From positions 340,394,256-340,458,255 of the forward strand of contig JAUMIR010000003.1 of assembly GCA_030847615.1 (NCBI GenBank): a stretch of DNA of 64,000 bases, written 5' to 3'. The translations under genes and the position numbers were made by a program. The notes under the pieces are model-generated. The model saw nothing but the letters and a program-made list of their open reading frames with translations, was not told where the DNA came from and ran no database searches. This DNA is from Gambelia wislizenii (lineage: Eukaryota > Chordata > Lepidosauria > Squamata > Crotaphytidae). Below, one piece after another: positions 1-10,580 of the stretch (position 1 is the first letter of the stretch; the number at the start of each line of letters is the position of its first letter).

Positions 1-180
1 ACCTTTCACCATTTTAGTCGCCCTCCTCTGGACACGCTCCAATTTGTCAATATCCTTTTTGAATTGTGGTGCCCAGAACTGGACACAGTATTCTAGGTGA
101 GGTCTGACCAAGGCAGAATAGAGCGGCACTATTACTTCCCTTGATCTGGACACTATACTTCTATTGATGCAGCCCAAAAT
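1..180 (-). mobile_element. CR1-type LINE fragment, cut by the window edge
   Basis: This stretch matches 7081-7260 almost base for base (about eight differences seen by eye). It is the reverse complement of the C-terminal part of a CR1 reverse transcriptase ORF. The similarity stops at the words CAGCCCAAAAT, so one end of the copy lies here and the other is outside the window. It is coding remnant only, with no intact ORF. Confidence 0.85.
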
Positions 181-377
181 GGGAATTACAACTCAGAAAC
201 TATGTATGTGCTCTGCTATTGAGGTACTGGCTATAGGATATGGACTGATAGAGCATTAACAAAGCCTCACATGTGTCCCTCGAGAAGCTTACTATTTAAA
301 CCTGAAATCTAGAAAGGTTCTTAGTGCCCAGTTAGAGCTCTGCATGCTGGCGTTTTGCTGTTCCTTTTTGTGAGATG

Positions 378-510
378 TCTCTTAGTATGACCAACCTCAC
401 AGAGTTGTTATGAGGACACAGCAGGGAGAAAGAGAGCCATGTGAGCTGTCTTGAGCTCAATGGGAGAAAGGTAGGCAATGAGTAAGTAAATAAAATACCC
501 TGGGAGGTAA
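378..510 (+). repeat. MIR-like/CORE-SINE 3' segment
   Basis: The words CTCACAGAGTTGTTATGAGG, GAGCCATGTGAGCTG and AGGTAGGCAATGAG, followed by an AAGTAAATAAAAT tail, follow the pattern of the 3' half of old amniote MIR-like SINEs. Assignment is from memory of the family pattern; the copy is old and diverged. Confidence 0.5.
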
Positions 511-2383
511 GATAAAAATCTTAAAAAATGAATAATAAATAATAGAAACAAATAATATCAATGACACCAGTGGCTTTAGAACATGGGAGGGTAATTTCTA
601 GCCTACAAAGACTAATTTGACCCATGAGCAGTTCCAGTGCAGTCCAGAAAGGATCTGAGGGATGGATGTTCATCCCAAACCAAGCCTATTTGAGATCCCC
701 TTCAGCCTCTGACAAAGGAACAGGGTGGGGAAGGGGATGATAATTATATGAATTCCACAATCACCTACACAAAGGTTGCTTGCTCTCTCAACTGAGAGGG
801 CTAGTGGTATACAGAGCTATTTCTACTGTTACTTCTGATCTCTATTCAGAAATAACAATAGAGTGCTTCACCATATCATGTGCTAACTGATGTGGGAAAT
901 TTAAGGTGGATGAAGTTTTTTGCATCTTTGTTTAGAGACAATGAAGGTAGAACAAAGCCAGAGTCCTGGGTGCTACACCACCTGGACACTCTACACCTAC
1001 AGCTGGGGAATCTGTGATCTCAGGGGCATTATCTGGCTTGCCAGGGTGAGGCACTAAGCCAGCACCACATATCAGTTACCCACCCCTGCTTTAAAGCCAA
1101 CATTGCTTTTTAAATTTACCAGTTGAAACTATTTTAAGGTTATTTCAATACAAGTAATAACAACTTTAGTAGTTATAAAAAATAGGCCATGAGGCACAGC
1201 ACTGCTAGAAAGAGGTTAGGCAACATTTGTACACTCTAGGGAGCCTCTGCAAAACCAGTACAAATCAGTTCTGATTATGGGTCAACTTTTTAAAAGCAAA
1301 TGAATCCTAAAAAGTTACTTTTCATACTAAAACAAAGATGTATTTTCATTGCTTTATTTTTATTTAACATTTGTTTTAATGTGTTTTTATAAGTTTTTAT
1401 AAGTCAACATAGGTTGTCAATTTTTAAAAAATTATGTTTCTCATTGGATAAGATGTTGGCACATAAACTGGCGGCACTGTAGTTTAAGTTTGTCAGGTAG
1501 GGCAAACCTTATTGGCTGGCTACACAGCTTCATCACGACATCCATCAGGGTGAGTCCATCATACTTCCTGACCTCATTCTAGTTAGATTTTAGGACAATA
1601 CCATGTATCCTATGAGATCTGACCAACTCACAAGGGCTTTGTTTCGTGCCCTCGCTCAGGAGCTTTGTGAAAAAAAGGAGATTAGAGAATATCATCCAGC
1701 AGTGATATCATTCCACACCAAAGTGGGATGAACATGCCAAAACTCTGAGAATATGCACAGTCAAATTGCTAAAGCGAAGGCTTCTGTGTCTAGTCTTAAA
1801 ATCAGGGATGGACAACTGAAGTTAGTATGTGCTGCCTGTGGGTCACATGTAGGGGGCTTCCAGGATTATCCTCCAATGCCTCCTCAATGCTCCCAGATTG
1901 GGGACTATTTTGACATGGTGTGTCTGTGTGCGGGGGGGATTAGGCTATTTTAGGTTCCATAAAGGCCTTTTGTCAATGGAATTGATCAGAATTCCTGTGT
2001 CCCTTTGGCCTGTGGCCACCCAAAACATGACTGAATTGTCCCCCATAGTCCATTGGAGATGTTGGGGGGTCATTTTAACAAATTCCCAATTTTAAAATTT
2101 GAGGGGCACTGGGCATAAATCATCCTTAGTGAGTTTATACAGCCTGTGACCTGCACTTTCCTGACCACTGCTTTAAACAAAGTGATAAAATGGCAGTTTT
2201 GTTCAACCTTAGAAGTGCATTATTCTTGAATAATTTTAAATAGGTATTTTCAGACTTACTCTGTATTTTCACATATATTAAAAAGCAACTTTGGGAGTCT
2301 TGTTATATATAGTAAGATGGAATATAACAAAATACCACTCTGAGGTATGTAACAAGAAGTTTATACTGACATAACTATTTGTT
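511..2383. other. No recognisable gene; unannotated AT-rich DNA
   Basis: I see no conserved ORF, RNA gene or repeat that I can name here. The short open frames near 1753-2095 lack any domain signature. Confidence 0.5.
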
Positions 2384-2590
2384 TATAGTTAACATTTATA
2401 TCCCAGCTTTACCCTAATGAGTTCGAAGTATCTTCCATGCTTCTTCTCTCCCTCACTTGATCCCCACAACAACAAACCTGTAAGGCAGGTCAGACAGATA
2501 GTGACTGGCTCAAGGTCAGCCAGTGACTTTTGTGATTCAGTGAGGACTAGAACTTGGGTTCTTGAGTTGGGCTCCAACACTAATAGCTTA
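2384..2590 (-). repeat. MIR-like tRNA-derived SINE relic
   Basis: Reading the plus strand, the order is TTTATATCCCAGC, CCCCACAACAACAAACCTGT, AGGTCAGCCAGTGACTT and TAGAACTTGGGTTCTTGAG. This is the reverse complement of a MIR/CORE-type SINE with its tRNA-like B-box region at the right end. It is diverged. Confidence 0.55.
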
Positions 2591-3029
2591 CTGCAGTATC
2601 TTTCCAACTTTGAGAGAAAGATAAATACAGGACAACTTAGCATTGTTCTGGTGATAGTTACTGTATGGGCTCAGTCAGCAGGGAGAATTAATTGCTGAAA
2701 ATAGTGCATTACCTCACTATCGCAGCAGTGACCATTTGTCCCCCATGATCCATTCACAAGATCACTGGCATGGAAAGCTATCCAAGTTTGAAGTTTACAC
2801 AGACCATGCCCATGAGAAAAGATGGCAGCCACAAGTATTCATGTACCACTCTTTATTCAGGACAGTGGATAGCAACCATGCCCCCCAAAAACCAAAAACA
2901 AAACACTTTAACATACACAGTAAAGTGATAACATGAATGATAAAATGAGACAACATCCTAAAGCAATATTTCAGTAAGAAAAAAATCTGAAAAAATAAAA
3001 ATGTCATACTCTGGAGTCATGCAAAAGTA

Positions 3030-3150
3030 TTATTGGTTTTAGATAAAAGTTCCTCTTCAGGGAGGGCTTTCCATAACTGGGCTGCCAACACCAAAAAGTC
3101 TCAGCCATGGTGTGTTGCTGATAAGAGAGGCACTTGAGAAGAGCTGTAAA
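3030..3150 (+). repeat. Diverged interspersed repeat, family shared with 8058-8285 and 47440-47700
   Basis: The phrase AGGGAGGGCTTTCCATAACT followed by GGGCTGCCAACACC and AAGTCTCAGCCATGG follows the same pattern as sequences near 8160-8270 (reverse) and 47520-47590. I take it as one old LINE-like family of squamates. I cannot name the family. Confidence 0.4.
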
Positions 3151-4348
3151 AAAATAAATAATTCTCAAAACAAATGCCATGTGATATGTGAACTCTGATA
3201 GAAAGACACTGTGTCTGATGTACTTAATCTGGGGTTACTGCTTTAGAACAACTACTGTGTCACAAGTACTTTAACAGATGTGGGTTCTGACATGCTGGAC
3301 AAGGTTAAGATTTTAAAAGGCTTTTCTTCCTGGAGAAAGTTATTGTTCTTCCTGTACATTCTGACAGTAGAAAAAAAGTAGGGATTTGTATCAGTTTCAT
3401 TTGAAAGAATAGTGCTTACTTTATCTTTGTGATGTCAAATACATTCTGAAAAACTCCAAGCTATAATTCTGAAATGCAGTTTCAATAGTATTAGCCTGGA
3501 TTTCAGTCTGCACTGATCTCATTCAGTCATTGACACTGAGTATTTCATTGGGTTTTGCTGCAATGTGATGCACAGATAGGCTGTTTTAATCCCAATAGTT
3601 TCTGTAACATTTAAGCAGTCTAGTGGTATGCAGGATGTCCATATTAAGAAGAAACAGGCCAAAACTGCATTCTACAAAACTGATGTTTTGCCTTATTTGC
3701 CATACAAGTGTGTCTTCATGTTTTTAACAATTTACAAAGAAGGATAATAGCTGCTTTTTGATGCTGATGATACAACAATGCTTCCTCCAGAAAAACAAAA
3801 CCCATTCCCTGCTGTTTTAAGGAAGTTTCACCACAAATGGTACAGAAATGCCCTCAGTGGATGAGGGAGTTAAGAATTCCGCAAGTTGTTGAGGGCAACA
3901 AAATATGTGACATCTATCTGCAGTCGAGCTGATTGTCAACTATGGGCAGATTAGCTTTAAAATGAAGACATCTACTGTGGTGGTTGAACCTGTTTGGATA
4001 AAAGCAGTAAGAATATTAGGAATGGAAAAGAAAGTTTCATTAATGAAGGTATTTTTCATGAATTTATCCCATTTATCATCTGAATGATAAGACAATCCGG
4101 GTATCCATGATCAGAAGGACACTGCAAGCATTTGGGGTTTTCCTTTCTCTCTTTTTCAGTTTATATGCACATAAATGGGCACAGCTAAAGTGAATAGTCA
4201 TCCCTTCTCCTGTCTCTTGTTTGTTACATATTTCCTGCTTAATTTTAAATTTATGGTCAAATGGGGAACTCAGAGTCTAGAGGTTCCCCTCTCTTGCTGT
4301 ACAGGGTGGTTTGAGGTTTGAATTTATAAGGCATTTCACTTGCCATTA
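3151..4348. other. No recognisable feature
   Basis: I see no ORF above about 60 codons with a protein signature and no repeat that I can identify. Confidence 0.5.
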
Positions 4349-4588
4349 CAGTAGGACCCCTCTATCCACTGGACACAATTATCTACAGGACACAAAACAG
4401 CACACCTACCATAGAGTCTTCCTAGAAAATGTGTCCTCTCTAGCCATTTTCTAGGTCCTCGAAGGCAACTCTATGGTATTTTAAACCAGAAGCCCCATTA
4501 TTTTCAATGGTATTCACTATTATCCACAGTTTTTGGTATCCACGGGGGCCCCCAGAACCAATCCTCGGCAGATATGGGGGTCCTACTG
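4349..4588. mobile_element. MITE, subfamily B (Tigger/pogo-like ends)
   Basis: The element begins CAGTAGGACCCC and ends GGGGGTCCTACTG, an inverted pair, with TA on both sides (4347-4348 and 4589-4590). The middle holds a CTAGAAAATG...CATTTTCTAG hairpin typical of the other subfamily B copies in this window. There is no coding capacity. TA target sites and CAGT ends suggest the Tc1/mariner superfamily; the resemblance to MER2/Tigger ends is from memory. Confidence 0.8.
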
Positions 4589-4870
4589 TATTTTGAAGTG
4601 AATGGAACCCAGAGGTGGAATTTGTATGCCCTGTGGGTCACACGTGGTCTTCATGGGACTTCCAACACATCTCTTGGGACCCCCATTGAAACCCCGACTC
4701 CCCAGAATACAAATGCCTCAAACATTTAAAATAGCAGGACCACCCAAAAAAGTGATTAGAAGTGATGCAAAATCACCTCTGGTCACAAAATATTGGCTGT
4801 GACAGTGTGCTGTGGCCCTCCAGATCTCTGGAGGTGCCCCCCCAAACCAGCAAAGGTGGTCCTATTGAAA

Positions 4871-5030
4871 CATTTAGTCCACCAGAACAAATTTCTTTCA
4901 TTTTAAAAATGTATATCCTGCTTCCAAGGTAGCTTACAACAAAGTTAAAAACCCAATACGGACAAATATAGTTTAAAACTTGATGCAGAAGTTTAAAAAT
5001 AGCTACAATTTTTAAATGCCCATAATTTAC
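4871..5030. repeat. LINE-tail-like old repeat
   Basis: The words TATCCTGCTTCCAAGGTAGC and TTACAACAAAGTTAAAAACC resemble the A-rich tail segment seen again at 47211-47440. The copy is too diverged to classify. Confidence 0.3.
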
Positions 5031-5033
5031 AAG

Positions 5034-5345
5034 AATCATAGAATCATAGAATTGTACAGTTGGAAGAGACCACGAGGGCCATCCAGTCCAACCCCCTGCC
5101 ATGCAGGAAATCACGATCAAAGCATCCCCAACAAATGGCCATCCAGCCTCTGTTTAAAGACCTCCAAGGAAGGAGACCTCACCACGCTCCAAGGGAGTGT
5201 GTTCCACTACCGAACAGCTCTTACTGTCAAAATGTTTCTCCTAATGTTGAGGTGGAATCTCTGTTCCTGGAGCTTGCAGCCATTGTTCCGAGTTCCAGTC
5301 TCTGGAGCAGCAGAAAACAAGCCTGCTCCATCCTCAATGTGAAAA
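5034..5345 (-). mobile_element. CR1-type LINE, 3' end
   Basis: Reverse-strand CR1 3' terminus. The ATAGAATC-type tail is at 5036-5053, followed by the conserved AGTTGGAAGAGACCACGAGG and CCATCCAGTCCAACCCCC blocks. It aligns with 6650-6965. The copy is truncated at its 5' side near 5345, the usual LINE 5' truncation, and carries only the last part of the ORF and the 3' UTR. Confidence 0.85.
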
Positions 5346-5446
5346 GAGTATAAAAGCACCTCATTTTAAGAATGATATAGGTAAGTTGGAGTGAGTTCAG
5401 AGATGGGCAATGAGAACAATAAGAGTTATGAAGAATAAAACGTATT

Positions 5447-5724
5447 TTTAAAATTTATTTAGTTATTTATACCTCGCTCTTCAGCCACAAGGCTATCAGA
5501 GCAGCTTACAAATTGTTTTTAAGCAATAGCAATTTACACATCTACACTGCAATAAGTAGCTTCCAATGTGTATTAGCTAATTGCCCCCACAAACTGGGTA
5601 CTCATTTTACCAACCTAGGGAAAGATGGAAGGCTGAGTCAACCTTGGAACCCGCTGGAATCGAACTTGCAACGTGGTGACTTGCAGTACTGGCATTTAAC
5701 CACTGCGCCACCAGGGCAGAGATT
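5447..5724 (-). mobile_element. tRNA-derived SINE (lizard type, polyT-side tail)
   Basis: On the minus strand the SINE starts GGTGGCGCAGTGGTTAAATG, an RNA polymerase III A box, and continues to GTTCGATTCC, a B box. It ends in a TATAAATAACTAAATAAA-type tail, seen on the plus strand as TTTATTTAGTTATTTATACC. Close relatives are at 44582, 53413 and 55275 in the same orientation. The internal promoter words identify it as tRNA-derived. It interrupts an older CR1. Confidence 0.85.
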
Positions 5725-5984
5725 GAAGGAGCTGGGCATGTTCAACTTGGTGAAGAGAAGATTGAGGGGGTGACATGATGATTGTACTCTTTAAATACCT
5801 CAAGGGCTTATAATGAAGACATGGGTGCTGATTTGTTCTCTGCTGCATCAGAAGGTAGAACTAGGTCTAATGGTTATAGGAGGGTAAATTTTGATTAAAT
5901 ATTAGAAGGGACTTCTTGACAGTGACAGTGGTTTGGCAATGGAATCAATTGCCTAAAGCAGTGATGGAGTCTCCTTCTCTGGGG

Positions 5985-6515
5985 TGTTGTCTAGAAAGAT
6001 GATGAAAAAAAACTCCTCATAGAATGCGAGGAGAACAATTTTTTTCCCAACAAGATCCTGCTGTGATTCACTGTTTTTGGAAGGAGGGGGGCAAAACACT
6101 GTGCAAGAAAAGCCTGGAAATCAAAAGTTCATTCATTGGTCAGACATGCATGGGGGGCAGGCTTGCTGACAACAAAGTTGCTGGAACCACCATTTTTGAG
6201 TTTTGCGGTAGCCATCATGCATATTTTTGCAGCAGCAAGGTAACCAAACAGCTTTTTTAAGCAGAAGATCACAATTGTGCACCTTAGATTTAGTTTTTAA
6301 AAATGTGCAGCAACAGCAACTTGTGGAGAATAAAAATGTGAGTAATTCACTCACAGCCACCATCTCAATTTGCAGGAATGCCTCCGTGTGAACTTCAAAC
6401 ATGGATAACTTTGAATACGAGCAATCTTGCCAAAAAACCATGGAGACAAATGGATGCTGCTGCAATTTTGCATTAATGTGCAGCAATCCACATTATATCA
6501 CCTCATCTAGATGAG
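5985..6515. mobile_element. Unclassified non-autonomous DNA element, copy 1
   Basis: It lies between two pieces of one CR1, with candidate 8-bp flanks CTCTGGGG (5977-5984) and CTCTGGAT (6516-6523). The left end reads TGTTGTCTAGAAAG and the right end CCTCATCTAGATGAG. The interior (CTCCTCATAGAATGCGAGG, GCAGCAACAGCAACTTG, GTGCAGCAATCCACATTAT) recurs at 34365-35652. An 8-bp duplication would fit hAT, but the ends are decayed. There is no coding capacity. Confidence 0.65.
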
Positions 6516-6640
6516 CTCTGGATGTCTTAAAAAAGATGCCAGACAGCTACCTGTTGCTGATGCTCTAGCTAGAGATCATGTATTGAGCAGGGGGTTGGAC
6601 CTGATGGCCCATGGGGCCCCTTCCAACTCTATAATTCTAT

Positions 6641-8057
6641 GAAATCATAGAATCATAGAATGATAGAATCATAGAATTGAAGAGTTGGAAGAGACCACAA
6701 GGGCCATCCAGTCCAACCCCCCTGCCACGCAGGAAATCTTGATCAAAGCATCCCCGACAGATGGCAATCCAGCCTCTGTTTAAAGACCTCCAAGGAAGGA
6801 GACCCCACCACGCTCCGAGGGAATGTGTTCCACTGCCGAACAGCTCTTACTGTCAAAAAGTTCCTCCTCATGTTGAGGTGGAATCTCTGTTCCTGGAGCT
6901 TGCATCCATTGCTCCGTGTTCCAGTCTCTGGAGCAGCAGAAAACAAGCCTGCTCCATCCTCAGCGTGACATCCCCTCAAATACTTAAACAGGGCTATCAT
7001 ATCGCCTCTTAACCATCTATTTTCCAGGCTAAACATACCCAGCTCCCTAAGTCTCTCCTCATAAGGCATAGTTTCCAGACCTTTCACCATTTTAGTTGCC
7101 CTTCTCTGGACACGCTCCAATTTGTCAATATCCTTTTTGAATTGTGGTGCCCAGAACTGGACACAGTATTCTAAGTGAGGTCTGACCAAGGCAGAATAGA
7201 GTGGCACTATTACTTCCCTTGATCTAGACACTATACTTCTATTTATACAGCCCAAAATCGCATTGGCCTTTTTAGCTGTCGCATCACACTGTTGGCTCAT
7301 GTTCAACTTGTGGTCTACTAGGACTCCTAGATCCCTTTCGCACGTAGTCTCATTCAGCCAGGTCTCCCCCATCCTATATTTATGCATTTCATTTTTCCGC
7401 CCTAAATGCAGTACTTTACATTTCTCCGTATTGAATTTCATTTTGTTAGCTTTGGCCCAGCTCTCCAGTCTATCCAGGTCATTCTGAATTTTGATCCTGT
7501 CCTCTAGGGTATTAGCTACTCCTCCTAATTTGGTGTCATCTGCAAATTTGATAAGTATGCCCTTAATTCCCTAATCCAAGTCATTGATAAAGATGTTGAA
7601 TAGCACTGGGCCCAGGACAGAACCCTGTGGTCACATCTTTCCAAGACGAAAAGGAGCCACTGCTGAGCACCCTTTGGGTTCGGCCGGTCAACCAATTACA
7701 AATCCATTGAACAGTTAACTTGTCTAGCCCACATTTTACAAGCTTGTTTGCAAGAATGTCATGGGGAACCTTGTCAAAGGCCTTACTGAAATCAAGGTAT
7801 GCAATGTCCACAGCATTCCCTTCATCTACCAAGCTGGTAACTTTATCAAAAAAAAGATATCAGATTAGTCTGGCATGACTTGTTTCTCTGAAACCCATGT
7901 TGACTTTTTGTGATTATGGCATTGCCTTCTAAATGTTCACAGACTCTCTGTTTAATGATCTGCTCTAGAATTTTCCCTGGTATTGATGTCAGACTAAATG
8001 GACGATAATTGTTGGGATCCTCTTTTTTCCCCTTTTTGAAGAGTGTGCTCTTATTTA
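6641..8057 (-). mobile_element. CR1-type LINE, 5'-truncated, about 1.4 kb
   Basis: The 3' tail of repeated ATCATAGA units lies at about 6650-6680. The 3' UTR follows, then the reverse transcriptase ORF reading leftwards. The copy ends near 8057 in the RT domain, so it is 5'-truncated. It is the reverse counterpart of the copy at 20838-22190 and very similar to it, so both are comparatively young insertions in this window. Confidence 0.9.
6743..8040 (-). pseudogene. CR1 reverse transcriptase, C-terminal part, frameshifted
   Basis: The protein would copy LINE RNA into the nick at a new target site. Three open blocks read right to left. The block at about 7846-8040 has the QHGFQRNKSC region (RT fingers). 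The block 7581-7832 has motif [17 protein letters not shown]. The block 6743-7441 (232 codons) is the thumb and C-terminal region, with CKVLHLGRKN, DLGVLVDHKL and [11 protein letters not shown]. These words are diagnostic of CR1/L2-type polymerases. Frameshifts separate the blocks, and no catalytic FADD is in frame at the block junction near 7560. The N-terminal endonuclease is missing through 5' truncation. It is inactive. Confidence 0.85.
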
Positions 8058-8285
8058 AAGGCATAACAATAGAGATAAAAATACAGCATCCACAAACGCT
8101 TAAAACCTTGTGCACAGCCAGTTAATCTCCAAATGCCTGTCTGATTAAAAAGGTTTGTACCTGCCAGTGAAAGGAGAGCAGAGCACGGTGGGGAAGTCAG
8201 CCTAGCATCATATGGGAAGCAGTTCTCCAGCCTAGGGGCAGCCACTAAGTAGGCACTCTTAAATGTCCTCACCAGATTTTGGTGA
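8058..8285 (-). repeat. Diverged interspersed repeat, family shared with 3030 and 47440
   Basis: Read on the minus strand, TAGTGGCTGCCCCTAGGCTG, GAGAACTGCTTCCC and CAGGTACAAACCTTTTTAAT follow the pattern of a common squamate LINE-like repeat. The element adjoins the truncated CR1 end. The family name is not known to me. Confidence 0.4.
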
Positions 8286-8479
8286 TTTTGTTTCTTTGAG
8301 GCTTCATGAGCATATCTTCATTTGGATAGCCTGTCAGGGACCATCTAAAAATTGTTTGGAATGGGGTTAGGATCACACAGTCTGTACTACAAGCTCTGCT
8401 TTTACAGTATCTGGGGAACAGGTTCAAATGGTTGTATGCTAATCTGTTTTGCTGCTGGGATGTATATTAATCTTGGTGG

Positions 8480-8800
8480 CTTCTAGCTTTCCCCCACAAA
8501 TATGGGGGAAGCAAGCATTCCAATAATCCCAAGCATTATTGTCAAGACAAGCATTATTGTCTTTTCTAGTGAATCATGGCTTCTAATGATATGCCCAAAG
8601 TACAGCAGTCTCATCTTGGCTTCTAGGGAGAGTTCAGGTTCGATTTGCTCTAGGACCTTTCATTTGTCTTTTTAGCAGTTCACAGCATCTGTAGAACTCT
8701 TAATCAGCACCATATCTCAAATGGGTTGATTTTCTTCCTATCAGCTTTATTCACTGTCCAGCTTTCACAACCATACATAGAAACTGGAATGTCTGTTTGT
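8480..8800 (-). mobile_element. BovB/RTE LINE fragment
   Basis: The plus strand reads TTGTCTTTTCTAGTGAATCA, TTGGCTTCTAGGGAGAGTTC, AGGTTCGATTTGCTCTAGGA, ATTTGTCTTTTTAGCAGTTC, AATGGGTTGATTTTCTTCC and CAGCTTTCACAACCATACAT in order. This is the reverse complement of the C-terminal coding part of BovB-type RTE elements as I know them. There is no intact ORF. It matters because the Sauria and 5S SINEs here carry BovB-like 3' ends. Confidence 0.7.
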
Positions 8801-10164
8801 GGGATAGGGTGGTGGTGGTGGAATCATGTGATTGCTTGAGCCTTGCAGTTGTGTTTCCAGCTTTTAGCACTCTTGGTGTCTGCTTGCACATGTCTGCTTA
8901 CGTTGTCTTTTCTATCATAGCTATTCTTGATACTTTCCTTACACACATTTTTGTTTTGGTTTTAAATAGATGCTATTCTTACATGCTGGGCTGACGAGCT
9001 GATCTCTGTTGCACTGTTGCCAATCAACACTGTCTTGGGGGAATATCGATTTTTGTTTGTGCAGTAGAAATCAATGTTTTACTGGATGGTAGACAGCAAG
9101 AGCACTGGCAGCAAGAGCAATTTAACAGAGACTGCAGCCAACTAGTCTGATGGACATATACAGTGTTCAGAGAATGTGCCTAGAGTAGGGAAAAAATGGA
9201 AGAGAAATGTTGTAATAGTAAGAGTAAACCAACAATAAATTATTTTAAAATGCTGCTAAGGAGAATGAGTGTGAAAAGACCTGAAAAGTACAACTGGGTG
9301 TTTTATGGTGTTATGAATAAAGATAATAGAAGATCTGTTGCCAATCCTAATTGGCAACTGGCAATCATTAAACAGGAGAGGAAGGTATAAAGAGTAAAAA
9401 GGGAGAGGAGGATAAGATATCTGCTGCATAGAAAACGTCATACTAAAAGAGGGCTTCTGTTCACTCACATTTCAGGAGCCATAATGAGACTTTAGGCCAG
9501 CACCATTGTTTTGACTAATAATATTGTCCTACTGAACCTGTTGAGTTAAGGGATTGGATTTCCAATCCTATCTTGATTAAAATCTAGACTCTGTTGATAT
9601 TACTGTATAGCAAAAGTACCATACTTCTATATGTACAGCTTCTAGCTTTGTGAATGAAGTTGAGGTTTTTGCCTTTGTTTGGGACAAATTTATGCTACCC
9701 CTATTTTGGTGAGATAGGGTGAGAGTTGCCATGTGCTTGGCAAATGGTGGATTTGTGACAAAGCTATTAGCCAATCATTGCACCTTTTTCTCCATTTCTT
9801 GCTCAGTGTAAAACTGCAAATTTGGTTAGATGGCAGTGATGCAAGCAACCTCTCAGTTATGCTGGAGCAGATAGACACTTTTGTTGTGGATTTGGTACTT
9901 ATTCCACACATACCTGTCCTGCCATATTGGAGGTGATTTTTATACTTGTAACTGCAAGCTATTGTATTATATATAAGATCTGCATCTTTTGTTACACTCC
10001 TATAGAGTTGTTATCACCACGTGAATATTTGTGTCCTTGTAATTATAAACAATGAACTCCATCTCTCCCACTGACTCAACTTATGTGCATCCTTGCACCT
10101 TTTTGGTGGAGATGAACTGGAGTAATGCACAAGATTGATAAGGAGTTAGTCAGCAAACACCTAG
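8801..10164. other. No recognisable gene or repeat
   Basis: A GGTGGTGGTGG stretch lies at about 8809-8820. Otherwise I see no conserved coding sequence or known repeat up to the DIRS left end. Short frames at 8797-9936 on both strands lack domain signatures. Confidence 0.45.
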
Positions 10165-10338
10165 ATCTTCTTCGTGGTCTCTGTGAATCACACAGTTGGG
10201 TTATTCCTGCGCCTGCGCAAAGCACACTGAACCTTCTAGTATCGCTAGGCAGAGTGTGCTTTGATACATTTTTGGTGGTAACTCCGCCCATTCTAATAGT
10301 CCCTTATAAGGGCTTCCCACCCAAATCCCCTCAGTTCC
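10165..10338 (+). repeat. DIRS left inverted terminal repeat
   Basis: This sequence (ATCTTCTTCGTGG ... CCCCTCAGTTCC) is the near-perfect reverse complement of 17427-17629. Shared words include CCTGCGCCTGCGCA, CTTCTAGTATCGCTAGGCAG, TTTGATACATTTTT and CCCTTATAAGGGCTTCCC. Promoter function is expected for this end of a DIRS element; the palindromic CCCTTATAAGGG at 10302-10313 contains a TATA-like core. Confidence 0.9.
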
Positions 10339-10580
10339 TTTTTTTCCGCCGCGTATTGCAGCTCGAAGGAACCTTCTCTCGCTAGCGTTATTTTACTTGT
10401 TACTGACTTGGACTGATTTTTGGATTATGATATTGCTCTTCCCTTAACTTGGCTCCACGGTGATTTTGGCTTGACTCGGACTCTCGACTTCGTTTTTTTG
10501 CGCTCCTCTGGACTTGTCTCGGCTCTCTGATTCTGGTTTGACCCGGCCCGTCTCCGACTACGTTTCCGTCTACTCCTGCT

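Larger units (their letters stand above)
5378..6645 (+). mobile_element. Older CR1-type LINE fragment in three pieces
   Basis: The CR1 pieces are 5378-5446, 5725-5984 and 6516-6645. They read in order through the same sequence as the older CR1 at 18715-18945 plus 19394-19600: GAGTGAGTTCAGAG, then GGAGCTGGGCATG and GGTTTGGCAATGGAATCAAT, then GAGCAGGGGGTTGGACCTGA and the tail. The gaps are a tRNA-derived SINE (5447-5724) and an unclassified DNA element (5985-6515). This is an old copy with many changes. Confidence 0.75.

Noticed and set aside
1753..2095. Two overlapping short frames as a possible gene
   Set aside because: They have no start context, domain or conserved composition; such frames are expected by chance.
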